DNA of 64,000 nt, taken from positions 1 to 64,000 of the forward strand of contig JAOAHD010000017.1 of the NCBI GenBank assembly GCA_026415395.1, given 5' to 3'. Positions 52,014 through 61,211 of this stretch are shown one piece after another; positions within the stretch are counted from its first letter, which is position 1, and every line of letters begins with the position of its first letter. The notes beneath the pieces are model-generated. The model ran no database searches. It was given only the letters and a program-made list of their open reading frames with translations, and was not told the origin of the DNA. A program made the translations under genes and the position numbers. Source of the DNA: Candidatus Binatia bacterium. Lineage in GTDB: Bacteria; Desulfobacterota; Binatia; HRBIN30.

Positions 52014-53438
52014 GTGGAAGATCTCGCCCAACGACGGGCCAAAATATTCTCGGCCAGCAACGCGTATCTGCTGCCTACGTTTTTGCTTCTCCTGGCCTTT
52101 CTTTTCGGCTCTTACCTGCATGTTTCCGAGCCAACACAAAACGATTTCGAACGCCTGCGCGACGCCCGACTTTTGGTGTTCTTCTTCTTGTGCTTCCTGG
52201 GTTGGTGTTGCTGTTACGCCGCCTTGGCAGACGCAGCGTTCTTAAGGAGGCACCCCGCAGACTGGCGGGGTGCCCGTATGTACATCGGCCTAGCCGTGCT
52301 CGTGTTTCCTCTCCTCCTATCGTTCCCGGTAGGTTCGCGCGACGTGTTCGCCTACGCCTTCTACGGGAAAATGTGGGGACATTATGGGGTCGATCCATTC
52401 TTTCACGCGCCCACCGAGTTCCAGGAGGATGCGTGGTACCCCCTGCTACAGGCATGGTGGAAAGAGGGAGCCGCTGGGTACGGCCCTTTCTTTCTCCTTC
52501 AAACTCGCTTGGTGTACGCGTTGTGTGGGGACAACCTGATCGCGACGGTCGCCACGTACAAGCTGCTGAATCTCGCCCTTCTCTGCGCGGGTGTTGTCGG
52601 TTTGAGCGTCCTCACGCGGGACAACGTAGACCAACCTCGCTTCGGTCATGACGGGCTCGTCCTCTGGGCGTGGAGCCCGCTCATTTTGTTCGAAGGGATC
52701 GCGTCGGCCCACAACGACCTTACCGTGGCTGTGACCCTCGTCGCCGCGTTTCTGTTCTGGCTCAGGCGCAGGTGGTGGATCTCCGGCTGTCTTTGGGCGT
52801 TTACGTTTTGGTACAAGTGGTACACGGTGATCGTCCTTCCTGCCTTCCTCCTGTGGTCGCTCAAACGAGAGCCGGCATGGTCTCCCGCCTTCGTGGGCCT
52901 GCTTCGAGCAGTCGCAGGAGCTCTCTTGGTCACGACTTGCGCTCTCCTGCCGTTCGCTCAGAACGCAAGCACCATTCTTCTCAAACCGCTTGGGGTCAAA
53001 GTCGGGCAGGCTCTATTTCCCACCGAATTGCCCCCGACGTTGTGGCCGATCTTTTATCTGTACCTCGAAAGCGGGTGGTTTGACTTGCAGCGTGGTCGCG
53101 AGCTCTTTGAGATTACACGCTACAGCTTCGCGGCGTTCTGCTTTGCGTGGGTACTCCTGCGACGGTGGAACGACGCGTATGCGCCAAACCGGGCGGCTGA
53201 AGATTGCTTCTATCTGCTCCTAATTTTCAACGGCTTTATCACCACCGTTCTGTGGCCGTGGCACCTCATGGCGACGTGCACATTTGGTCTGTTGAGTGAA
53301 ACGGACGCGTCGCGGTGGATTGCCGTCGCTCTCATGATTGTGGGCATGCTCAGTTACTTTCTCACGTTCTCGATCGCCGCGCTTGCGGTTCTTCTGGCAA
53401 CGGCTGCGCTGGCATTTTTACGCCGAAGACGAACCTAA
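52014..53438 (+). CDS. GT87/MptB-like polytopic mannosyltransferase
   Basis: This membrane protein of about 474 residues has roughly 12 helices. The first extracytoplasmic loop, FPVGSRDVFAYAFYGKMWGH near residue 107, matches the catalytic-Asp loop of polyprenol-phosphomannose-dependent alpha-mannosyltransferases (MptB/GT87). GVDPFFHAP is conserved in that group. LILFEGIASAHNDL lies near 225. GTG 52014 is chosen because the frame upstream crosses the divergent promoter; the start is tentative. It probably transfers a lipid-linked sugar on the periplasmic face. It ends 49 bases before the convergent rnc. Confidence 0.7.
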   Translation: MEDLAQRRAKIFSASNAYLLPTFLLLLAFLFGSYLHVSEPTQNDFERLRDARLLVFFFLCFLGWCCCYAALADAAFLRRHPADWRGARMYIGLAVLVFPLLLSFPVGSRDVFAYAFYGKMWGHYGVDPFFHAPTEFQEDAWYPLLQAWWKEGAAGYGPFFLLQTRLVYALCGDNLIATVATYKLLNLALLCAGVVGLSVLTRDNVDQPRFGHDGLVLWAWSPLILFEGIASAHNDLTVAVTLVAAFLFWLRRRWWISGCLWAFTFWYKWYTVIVLPAFLLWSLKREPAWSPAFVGLLRAVAGALLVTTCALLPFAQNASTILLKPLGVKVGQALFPTELPPTLWPIFYLYLESGWFDLQRGRELFEITRYSFAAFCFAWVLLRRWNDAYAPNRAAEDCFYLLLIFNGFITTVLWPWHLMATCTFGLLSETDASRWIAVALMIVGMLSYFLTFSIAALAVLLATAALAFLRRRRT

Positions 53439-53487
53439 GGGGCCACAATCCCGTTTCAGCTCACATCGTTGGAGCCAGCGTTGAGTC

Positions 53488-54192
53488 CTATCTGCTTGGG
53501 TCATGCGGTTGAAGTTTTTGCAAAGCGTTCCGTGCCGCCTCTTGTTCCGCGGCCCGTTTGCTCTTGCCATGGCCCCAGCCATACACTTGCCCTTCGACCA
53601 GCACTTCAACCACGAACCAGCGTGCATGATCCGGCCCGCCTTGGGTCACAAGCTTGTAGCGAGGCACGTTGCGGTAACGCGCCTGACAGAGTTCTTGAAG
53701 GGCCGTTTTGGCATCGAACTCCATGCGCGAGGGCAGGTGAACGAGCTCGTTTTCGAAATGCCGGCCCACGCATGCGCGTGCTGCCTCACACCCGCCGTCA
53801 AGGTAAATGGCACCCAGAACCGCTTCGTAGGTCGCAGCCAAAATGCGCGCTTTTTCGCGGCCGCCGGAGCGCTCCTCCCCGACACCCAGCCGGAGCGAGC
53901 GATCCAGCCCGAGAGTGCGCGCTTTGCGCGCCAAGGTTTGCGTGTTTGCCAAGGCAGCCCGGTACTGAGAAAGTTGTCCCTCCGATGCATCCGGGTGATG
54001 CTTCAGCAAGAGTTCTCCAAGCATCAACCCGAGGACGGCGTCACCCAAAAACTCGAGCTGTTCCATCCGCCGGGGACCGGGTCCCGCCATGGTCGACGCA
54101 TGGGTGAGGGCTGCCTCCAAAAGGCTCTTATCGCGGAACTGGTAGGAGAGTTTCTCTTCGAGAGCGTTTAGACCAGACCTCACGGCAGGCAC
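53488..54192 (-). CDS. rnc: Ribonuclease III
   Basis: This 234-residue double-strand RNA endonuclease has the signature LEFLGDAVLGLMLGELLL near residue 45 and the second metal site in YEAVLGAIYLDGG near 120. A C-terminal double-stranded RNA-binding domain (TALQELCQARYRNVPRYKLV, then AWGHGKSKRAAEQEAARNAL-like) follows. It processes rRNA precursors and structured mRNAs. The start is GTG with a GA-rich ribosome site. It is last in the minus-strand run that begins with glmM, 18 bases after mtaB. Confidence 0.94.
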   Translation of the reverse strand: MPAVRSGLNALEEKLSYQFRDKSLLEAALTHASTMAGPGPRRMEQLEFLGDAVLGLMLGELLLKHHPDASEGQLSQYRAALANTQTLARKARTLGLDRSLRLGVGEERSGGREKARILAATYEAVLGAIYLDGGCEAARACVGRHFENELVHLPSRMEFDAKTALQELCQARYRNVPRYKLVTQGGPDHARWFVVEVLVEGQVYGWGHGKSKRAAEQEAARNALQKLQPHDPSR

Positions 54193-54210
54193 TCTCTCTC
54201 TCCCTCGGTA

Positions 54211-55533
54211 TCAATCACAACGGCCAATTAACTGGCCCTTTTCACAAGCCACGATCTCAACGTCCCGTTCGCTGTTGCCCGGAATGCGGGTCGGAACACG
54301 TACACGCTGATAATTTCGCGAGTACCCTTGCGACCACCCACCATCGCTTTCACGATCTTCGAATAACACCTTAAGCTTTTGTCCAATGAACATCCTTGCG
54401 AAGGCGGCGCGCTTCCGCTCGCCTTGCGCTCTGAGCTCACGAGCACGATGTAAGACAGTGGTACGCGGCACTTGTTCGGGCAATTTCGCGGCGGTCGTTC
54501 CTTGCCGCGGAGAATACGGGAACACATGCAAGTACGTGAGGGGTAGCGATTCAAAAAACGCACGGCCCTCCTCGAATTCCGCCTCTGTTTCTCCCGGAAA
54601 ACCAGCAATGACGTCCGTGCCAATCGCTGCATGGGGCAAACGGCTGCGAATCTCGGTCAAGCAAGCGCGCACCAACTCGGTGTCGTAGCGACGCCGCATA
54701 CGACGCAGCACAGAATCGACTCCCGCTTGGATCGGGACGTGCAAATGTGGGCAGAGCGCGGGTGCAGTCTCGAACAGATGCAGCAAGCGGGGCGTGATCT
54801 CCGGCGGATCGATCGAGCTGAGCCGCAACCGTGGAACCCGATCCCGTTCCAAGAGCATCTCCACGAGATCCGCTAACTCCAAGCGCGGTGACAGGTCATG
54901 TCCCCAACTACCAAGGTGAACACCTGTCAGGACAATCTCCCGCACCCCGATCGAGGCCAGCAAGTCGTATTGTTCCACGACCGCGCGAGGCGGAACGCTT
55001 CGGCTCGCGCCGCGGGCCATCGGCACGATGCAAAAAGAGCAAAACAGGTCGCAGCCCTCTTGCACCTTCAAGAAGGCTCGGGTCCGGCTACTGTCGGTAC
55101 CAACGCCGACGGTCCGCACTTTTCGCGTTTGACGTAGATCGCTCACCACAACGCGAGCTAGCGGCCTGTCGCCGCAAACGATCTCCACCAACTCAGCGAG
55201 TCGATTGAGCCCCACCACGACATCGACCTCTGGAATCGCCGCACGCTGCGGGGCCACCTGCGCAAAACACCCCGTCAACACTACCAAGGCTTGCGGATTC
55301 AAACGCCGCGCCCGGCGTGCTAGCCGCAGGCTCTCAGAGTCTGCTCGGTCGGTCACGGTGCAGGAGTTCACGATGTACACGTCCGCGAACCTGGGAAACT
55401 CCACGATCTCGCAACCACGACGGCGCAACGCCTGTGCGATGGCCACGGTATCGTACTGATTCACCTTACAACCCAAGGTGGTGATGGCCACTCTCCGCGG
55501 CTCCCGATCGGGCGCTTGGCTACAGTGCAGCAT
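54211..55533 (-). CDS. mtaB: tRNA t6A37 methylthiotransferase MtaB
   Basis: This 440-residue radical SAM methylthiotransferase converts t6A to ms2t6A at position 37. The N-terminal UPF0004 domain binds an auxiliary cluster with cysteines in TTLGCKVNQYD, IVNSCTV and LTGCFAQV. The radical SAM motif CDLFCSFCIVPMARG lies near residue 152 and a TRAM-like C-terminal region follows. The GCK-VNQYD form distinguishes MtaB from MiaB and RimO. ATG 55533 has GGGGGAGG upstream and overlaps mnmA by 14 bases. tsaE, which helps make t6A, is in the same gene run. Confidence 0.92.
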   Translation of the reverse strand: MLHCSQAPDREPRRVAITTLGCKVNQYDTVAIAQALRRRGCEIVEFPRFADVYIVNSCTVTDRADSESLRLARRARRLNPQALVVLTGCFAQVAPQRAAIPEVDVVVGLNRLAELVEIVCGDRPLARVVVSDLRQTRKVRTVGVGTDSSRTRAFLKVQEGCDLFCSFCIVPMARGASRSVPPRAVVEQYDLLASIGVREIVLTGVHLGSWGHDLSPRLELADLVEMLLERDRVPRLRLSSIDPPEITPRLLHLFETAPALCPHLHVPIQAGVDSVLRRMRRRYDTELVRACLTEIRSRLPHAAIGTDVIAGFPGETEAEFEEGRAFFESLPLTYLHVFPYSPRQGTTAAKLPEQVPRTTVLHRARELRAQGERKRAAFARMFIGQKLKVLFEDRESDGGWSQGYSRNYQRVRVPTRIPGNSERDVEIVACEKGQLIGRCD

Positions 55534-56587
55534 CAATCCAGCCTCCCCCGACGACCTGGTCCCCATCATAAAGCACTGCCGCTTGCCCGGGGGTCACTGC
55601 CTGAAGACCATTCGGCGCGGAAACGACGAAATGAGCCGATGACGTCTCTTCCACAACCACGGGCGCGTTCCGAAAACGAGAACGAATCTTTACGGTAAGC
55701 CGCTGGCCGGCCCGCGGGGGTTGCGGCACCAACCAGTTCACAGCCGTTGCCCGCAATCCCTTGGCCACGGTTGCTGAACGATTGCCGACTTGCACCAAAC
55801 CGCGGACAGGATCGAGACCCGTAACGTACAATGGCGCACCGTTGGAAACACCGAGGCCACGGCGCTGCCCGATTGTGAAGCGATGGATTCCCCGATGCCG
55901 ACCGAGCACCGTTCCGTTCTCATGCACGATGTCACCAGCGATTCCTCCGGTTCCAAGGTACGACTCTACGAAGGATGCGTAGTCTCGCCGGGGGACAAAG
56001 CACACCTCCTGGCTCTCCGGCTTCTCAGCCACCGGAAGCTGGAGACTTCGCGCGAGCGCACGCACTTCCTCTTTGTGCTTGTCGCCAACGGGAAACAGCA
56101 AGTACGGCAGGGTCTCGCGCTGAATTCCAAAAAGGAAGTACGATTGATCTTTCTCCACGCTGTGTGCGGCGTGGAGGCTGACCTCGCTAGAGTCTGGCGA
56201 GCGCACCAGGCGCGCGTAATGACCGGTAGCAACCAACTGCGCACCAAGACTGCGCGCTCTTTCCAACAACGCGTCGAACTTGACGAACTGATTGCATCGG
56301 GCACAGGGGTTTGGGGTGCGGCCACGGAGATATTCTTCCGCAAACGGGCGCACCACTTGCGACTCGAACAAGTCGGAAAAATCCATGACGTAAAACGGAA
56401 TGCTTAGACGAGCTGCAACGCGGCGGGCATCGAGGAAATCGTCCAGAGAGCAACAACCGCTGTCACTCGGTCCTTTCCACAGCCTCATGGCTACGCCGAC
56501 CACGTCGTATCCCGCACGCACCAGAAGCGCCGCTGCAACCGAGCTGTCGACGCCGCCGCTCATGGCGACCAACACGCGTTGCTTCAT
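55520..56587 (-). CDS. mnmA: tRNA-specific 2-thiouridylase MnmA
   Basis: This 355-residue enzyme thiolates U34 of tRNA-Lys, -Glu and -Gln. The PP-loop MSGGVDSSVAAALL lies near residue 9. NPCARCNQFVKFDALLERA near 95 and GHYARL hold the first active-site cysteine; SQEVCFVPRRDYASF near 195 holds the second. GKHRGI-like (GRHRGIHRFTIGQRRGLG) follows. Its ATG overlaps the cysteine desulfurase stop (ATGA), placing sulfur donor and acceptor together. Confidence 0.95.
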   Translation of the reverse strand: MKQRVLVAMSGGVDSSVAAALLVRAGYDVVGVAMRLWKGPSDSGCCSLDDFLDARRVAARLSIPFYVMDFSDLFESQVVRPFAEEYLRGRTPNPCARCNQFVKFDALLERARSLGAQLVATGHYARLVRSPDSSEVSLHAAHSVEKDQSYFLFGIQRETLPYLLFPVGDKHKEEVRALARSLQLPVAEKPESQEVCFVPRRDYASFVESYLGTGGIAGDIVHENGTVLGRHRGIHRFTIGQRRGLGVSNGAPLYVTGLDPVRGLVQVGNRSATVAKGLRATAVNWLVPQPPRAGQRLTVKIRSRFRNAPVVVEETSSAHFVVSAPNGLQAVTPGQAAVLYDGDQVVGGGWIDAAL

Positions 56588-57747
56588 CGCGTTCGGCCCC
56601 CCATCGCGTGCTCCAACGTTCCTTCACTTCCCCGAATACGCGCCACCTGCTCCGCTACGCTCGCGGCAACGAAATCGATCGCTGCCTCCGTGAGGTCCGG
56701 CCCAAGGCTGAAACGGATCGCCCCAGCAGCGAGCGGGTGCGGCACCCCGAGCGCTAGCAACACGTGAGAGGGTTCCGCCGCACCGGCTGCACACGCCGAT
56801 CCAGCAGAGACACAAATCCCCTCCAAGTCGAGTGCCGCCACGAGCGTGTCCGAGGTGACACCCTCGAACGTTACCATCAATGTGTTCGGCAAGCAGTGTG
56901 CGCCCACAGCCCCGTGCCGCTGCACACCGGGGATCGCCTGCAAGCAGTTCCAAAGACGGTCCCGCAAGCGTCCGGTTTTTTCCGCAAATGTCGCAACTTC
57001 TGCAACGGAAACCTCAAGGGCGGCAGCCAGTCCTACAATGCCAGCGACATTTTCCGTACCCGCCCGTAAACCGCGCTCTTGCCCCCCGCCGCGCAGCAAG
57101 GGTTGAACCCGAACCCCTCGCCGAACGACCAGCACCCCAGATCCCTTCGGCCCGCCAAACTTATGGCCTGACACCGAAACCAGATCTGCTGGCAACTCAC
57201 CGAGTGGGATTTTGCCCACGGTCTGTACAGCGTCGGTGTGCAACCACACTCTGTGCGCCCGGCAAATCGTATGAATCTCTTGCAGGGGCTGAATCGTGCC
57301 AATCTCGTTGTTCGCCCAGCCAATCGAGACCAGTCGGACCTCCGATGTCAGGGCTCGCTCTAGAAAGTTCAGATCCACAAGCCCGTCTGTGGAAAGCTTC
57401 AGCCAGCGCACTTCCCAGCCCTGGTCCACCAGCCACTCGAGGGGCCGAAGCACAGAAGAATGTTCAATGGGCGTGGAGAGAATCACTCCTGGCCTCTGAA
57501 CCCACGCAGTTCCCCACAGCGCAAGGTGATTTGCTTCAGTGCCACCACTGGTGAAGATGACTTCCGGCGGGGTTACGCCCAAAGTGGCGGCAACCGTTGC
57601 CCGCGCGTCCTCAATGGCTACCCTCGCCGCACTGCCCAGTGCATGAACGCTAGACGGGTTCCCGTACGCCTCGCGCAAGTACGGCCACATCGCCGATAAG
57701 GCTTCGCTACGCACCGGCGTCGTTGCATTGTAATCCAGGTAAATCAT
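56584..57747 (-). CDS. iscS: Cysteine desulfurase (NifS/IscS type)
   Basis: This 387-residue PLP enzyme releases sulfur from cysteine as an enzyme persulfide. MIYLDYNATTPVR begins the protein, GGTEANHLAL near residue 72 and SVSGHKFGGPKGSGVL near 198 hold the Schiff-base lysine. SAGSACAAGAAEPSHVLLAL near 322 contains the mobile-loop cysteine. Length and loop fit group I. It overlaps mnmA by 4 bases and very likely feeds it sulfur. No scaffold gene (iscU) is adjacent. ATG 57747 has AGGAG upstream. Confidence 0.93.
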   Translation of the reverse strand: MIYLDYNATTPVRSEALSAMWPYLREAYGNPSSVHALGSAARVAIEDARATVAATLGVTPPEVIFTSGGTEANHLALWGTAWVQRPGVILSTPIEHSSVLRPLEWLVDQGWEVRWLKLSTDGLVDLNFLERALTSEVRLVSIGWANNEIGTIQPLQEIHTICRAHRVWLHTDAVQTVGKIPLGELPADLVSVSGHKFGGPKGSGVLVVRRGVRVQPLLRGGGQERGLRAGTENVAGIVGLAAALEVSVAEVATFAEKTGRLRDRLWNCLQAIPGVQRHGAVGAHCLPNTLMVTFEGVTSDTLVAALDLEGICVSAGSACAAGAAEPSHVLLALGVPHPLAAGAIRFSLGPDLTEAAIDFVAASVAEQVARIRGSEGTLEHAMGGRTR

Positions 57748-57833
57748 CGTGCTCCTGCGGGGTCCCGCTAACAGCAATCTGAACAGTAGCAGTTCGAGCC
57801 CGCCCCTAGGGCGCAACGTGCGACGGCTGCTCC

Positions 57834-59462
57834 TTAAAGCGGCTCCGAGGTCGGAGCGGGAGGGCGAGAGCGCCTTTTTTGTTTGCGATCCTTGTACAGC
57901 TTGTAATCGATACTATCGACAAGCGCCTGCCAGCTAGCCTCGATGACATTGTGGGATACGCCGACCGTTCCCCACCGATCCTTGCCGTCGCCCGACTCAA
58001 TCAGCACACGCACTGTGGCTTTAGTCCCTTCGCCCCCGCCTAACACCCGGACCTTGTAGTCGAGGAGCTGGACCTCGTCGATCTGCGGGTAAAATTTCCG
58101 CAGAGCCTTGCGCAACGCGTTATCTAAGGCGTTTACCGGACCATTTCCTTGCGCCGCCGTGTGCTCCACCTCGCCGTCGGGCCCTTCGATCATGATCGTC
58201 GCTTCCGACAGGGGGGGCTCGTCTTCGGTGCGCTTTTCGTCGATGACGCGGAAACCAATCAGGCGAAAGTGGCGGGTGCGCCTACCGTTCAAGCCCTTTT
58301 GCAGCAACAGCTCGAATGACGCCTCTGCGCCTTCGAATTGGAAACCCCGGCTCTCCAACTCTTTGACTTCTTGCAGCACCCTGCGCACCGAGGGCTTCAC
58401 GGATTCGAGGTCGAGGCCAAACTCCTGCGCTTTATAAATAATATTACCCTTACCGGAGAGGTCGGACACCAAAACCCGCTGTCGGTTACCAACAAGTGCA
58501 GGGTCGATGTGCTCATAGGTCCGAGGGTTTTTTTGCACGGCGGCAACGTGTACCCCTCCTTTATGAGCAAACGCGCTCAGGCCCACGTAGGGCTGGCGCT
58601 TGTTCGGCTCAATATTCGCAAGTTCCCAGACAAAGTGGGATAGTTCGCGCAGTTGCCGAAGTTGAGCCGCCGTCACAACGCGGTAACCCATCTTCAACTG
58701 CAAGTTGGCAACGATGGAACAGAGATTGGCATTCCCGCAGCGTTCACCGATTCCGTTAATCGTACCTTGCACCTGCCGCACGCCGTGCTGCACGGCAATG
58801 AGGCTATTGGCCACGGCAAGCTCGGAGTCGTTGTGGCAGTGAATCCCCAGCGGGGTGGACACCGCGGCGCGAACGGCATCAACGCCGGCTGCGACTTCGT
58901 CTGGCATGCGTCCACCGTTCGTCTCGCAGAGGCAAATCCAATCCGCCCCGGCTTCAGCCGCCACGCGGCAGCACTCGAGGGCGAAGTCCGGGTTAGCCCG
59001 GAAGCCATCGAAAAAATGCTCGGCGTCGAAGATCACGGTGTCCACGTGGCGCTTCAAGTACGCAATGCTCTCGTAAATCAATTCGAGGTTTGCCTGGAGG
59101 GGAATGCGCAAGTCCTCGCGCACATGTAGGTCCCAGGTTTTTCCAAAGATGGTCACCACCGGAGTGTCAGCTAGGAGAAGTTTGCGAAAGATCGGATCCT
59201 GATGGGGCCGTAGCCCTGCGCGGCAAGTGGAGCCAAAGGCGGCAATCCGCGCCTGTTTCAGTCGGAGCTGCTTTGCCTGGCGGAAAAATGCTTCGTCTCG
59301 CGGGTTGGAGCCCGGCCATCCCCCTTCGATGTACTTAATCCCGAAGTCGTCTAGGCGCTCGGCAATGCGCAGCTTGTCCTCGACGGTAAACGAAATGTCC
59401 TCGGCCTGACAACCGTCGCGCAACGTCGTGTCGTAGAGTTCGACTGTGGGCGCCTCGGTCAT
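57834..59462 (-). CDS. cimA: (R)-citramalate synthase
   Basis: This 542-residue enzyme condenses pyruvate and acetyl-CoA to citramalate, the threonine-independent first step to isoleucine. [19 protein letters not shown] at the N-terminus and [18 protein letters not shown] near residue 43 are the CimA/DRE-TIM signatures. [16 protein letters not shown] near 200 holds the metal histidines. A C-terminal regulatory LeuA dimer domain ([21 protein letters not shown] near 485) is present. It overlaps lysC by 4 bases (ATGA). Its length is typical of the type related to LeuA2. Confidence 0.93.
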   Translation of the reverse strand: MTEAPTVELYDTTLRDGCQAEDISFTVEDKLRIAERLDDFGIKYIEGGWPGSNPRDEAFFRQAKQLRLKQARIAAFGSTCRAGLRPHQDPIFRKLLLADTPVVTIFGKTWDLHVREDLRIPLQANLELIYESIAYLKRHVDTVIFDAEHFFDGFRANPDFALECCRVAAEAGADWICLCETNGGRMPDEVAAGVDAVRAAVSTPLGIHCHNDSELAVANSLIAVQHGVRQVQGTINGIGERCGNANLCSIVANLQLKMGYRVVTAAQLRQLRELSHFVWELANIEPNKRQPYVGLSAFAHKGGVHVAAVQKNPRTYEHIDPALVGNRQRVLVSDLSGKGNIIYKAQEFGLDLESVKPSVRRVLQEVKELESRGFQFEGAEASFELLLQKGLNGRRTRHFRLIGFRVIDEKRTEDEPPLSEATIMIEGPDGEVEHTAAQGNGPVNALDNALRKALRKFYPQIDEVQLLDYKVRVLGGGEGTKATVRVLIESGDGKDRWGTVGVSHNVIEASWQALVDSIDYKLYKDRKQKRRSRPPAPTSEPL

Positions 59463-60694
59463 ACGCTGGACTCCTCGCGGAACCCTTGCTCCACCAAGGC
59501 TGCATGCAGCACCCGTACCGCAAGCTCGGTATATTTCGCGTCAATGACGATCGAGATCTTGATCTCCGAGGTCGAAATCATCTGGATGTTAATTCCCTCC
59601 TGGGCGAGCACCTCGAACATGCGCGCTGCTACACCAGCGTGGCTGCGCATCCCCAAGCCCACGACTGAAATTTTGGCGATGTTGGTGTCGGAGGTCACCC
59701 CGGCCGCGCCAATCCCTGCCGCCACTTGCCGCACAATGGCCAGTGCACGAGCGTGATCCGCACGCGGGACCGTAAAAGTCACGTCTGTGTAGCCATCTTC
59801 GCTCGCGTTCTGAATGATCATGTCCACGACAATGTGCTCCCGGGCGATCGGACCAAAGATGCGTGCCGCTAGGCCGGGACGGTCGGGCACTCGCTGAATC
59901 GTGATTTTCGCTTCGTTTTGATCTGCCGCCACACCAGAAACCAAAACGTCTTCCATGCTAGGCTCCTCCGCAACGACCCAGGTTCCGGGTTCGTTGTTAA
60001 AGCTCGATCGAACGCAAAGCGGCACGCCGTATCGTTTCGCGAACTCCACCGAGCGGATTTGTAAAACTTTCGCCCCCAAGCTCGCGAGTTCCAGCATTTC
60101 GTCGAACGAAATGCGCTCTAGTTTCCGAGCATTGGGGCAAATCCGCGGATCGGTTGTGTAGATCCCATCTACATCCGTGTAGATTTCGCACGCATCCGCT
60201 TTCACGGCAGCAGCAATGGCCACGGCACTCGTATCGCTGCCACCCCTGCCTAAAGTGGTCAAGTTACCAAGACGATCCACGCCTTGAAAACCGGCAACTA
60301 CGGCAACCTCGCCCGCGTTGACAATTTGCAGCAGTTTCGAGGCGTCGATCGATTTGATCCGGGCCTTCTGAAACACCCCATCGGTTTCCACTGGCACCTG
60401 GAAACCGAGCAGAGACCGCGCGGGAACACCCAGGTCCTGAAGCGCAATGGCGACCAAACCCACCGAAACTTGTTCCCCAGCGGCAGCGATGACATCGACC
60501 TCGCGCGGTACAGGTTGCGGTGACAGATCGTGAGCCAATTTAAGCAAGCGGTTCGTTTCGCCAGCCATGGCGGAGACGACAACAATGACTCGATTCCCTT
60601 CGCGCCACGTCCCAGCAACCCGCTCTGCAACAGCTCGAATGCGGGCCAAGTTTCCTACAGAGGTGCCGCCATATTTCTGAACAATCAACGCCAC
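59459..60694 (-). CDS. lysC: Aspartate kinase with two ACT domains
   Basis: This 411-residue kinase phosphorylates aspartate at the entry to lysine, threonine and methionine synthesis. [22 protein letters not shown] begins it, [36 protein letters not shown]-type sequence lies near residue 150, and two C-terminal ACT domains start near 270 and 345 (feedback sites). The form resembles the Corynebacterium/Thermus catalytic subunit with an internal beta start possible. It overlaps tsaE by 10 bases and cimA by 4. Confidence 0.94.
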   Translation of the reverse strand: MALIVQKYGGTSVGNLARIRAVAERVAGTWREGNRVIVVVSAMAGETNRLLKLAHDLSPQPVPREVDVIAAAGEQVSVGLVAIALQDLGVPARSLLGFQVPVETDGVFQKARIKSIDASKLLQIVNAGEVAVVAGFQGVDRLGNLTTLGRGGSDTSAVAIAAAVKADACEIYTDVDGIYTTDPRICPNARKLERISFDEMLELASLGAKVLQIRSVEFAKRYGVPLCVRSSFNNEPGTWVVAEEPSMEDVLVSGVAADQNEAKITIQRVPDRPGLAARIFGPIAREHIVVDMIIQNASEDGYTDVTFTVPRADHARALAIVRQVAAGIGAAGVTSDTNIAKISVVGLGMRSHAGVAARMFEVLAQEGINIQMISTSEIKISIVIDAKYTELAVRVLHAALVEQGFREESSV

Positions 60695-61185
60695 GTTCCA
60701 CCCTGTTCCTGCAAAGACTCAATCCAACTTTGGTACCGGCGATCAAACGCAGTCAGCCTCGCATTGCGCTGAGTGCCGCTGAGGAACTCCAAGTCGATCC
60801 GTAGATGGCACGACTCGCCGGCAACCCGATCCCACCACTCCACCAAGGCGACGCCATCGCCGTAAAGGACTTCCCGCAACGCGAGAAGGTCCAAGACGCT
60901 CGCATCTAGTCGGTAAAAGTCAACGTGGTACACAGGGAGCCTTCCCCCCAAGTACTCGTTCACCAAGGTGAACGTCGGACTTCGGACACGCTCAGCGCCG
61001 CAGCCTACCCCATCTGCAACGCCGCGCACCAGCGTGGTCTTGCCAGCGCCCAAGTTCCCGCACAGTGCGATCCGATCGCCGGGACCAACAAACTGGCCGA
61101 GCGCCCAGCCCAAAGCGCGTGTGTCCCCTTCGTTCTCGAGGACGAATGTCACAACATTGGAAGTTTGGAAGCACTCAGCAGCCAT
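60685..61185 (-). CDS. tsaE: tRNA t6A biosynthesis ATPase TsaE
   Basis: This 166-residue P-loop ATPase is needed for t6A37 formation with TsaB and Tsa[22 protein letters not shown] near residue 42 is the Walker [13 protein letters not shown] near 75 the Ser/Thr region, and [10 protein letters not shown] near 112 the Walker-B-like segment. It starts at the ATG at 61185, 26 bases after the nnr stop. The t6A product is the substrate of MtaB encoded downstream. Confidence 0.93.
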   Translation of the reverse strand: MAAECFQTSNVVTFVLENEGDTRALGWALGQFVGPGDRIALCGNLGAGKTTLVRGVADGVGCGAERVRSPTFTLVNEYLGGRLPVYHVDFYRLDASVLDLLALREVLYGDGVALVEWWDRVAGESCHLRIDLEFLSGTQRNARLTAFDRRYQSWIESLQEQGGTWR

Positions 61186-61211
61186 TGCGAAGATGGTGAG
61201 TTACGTAGCGG

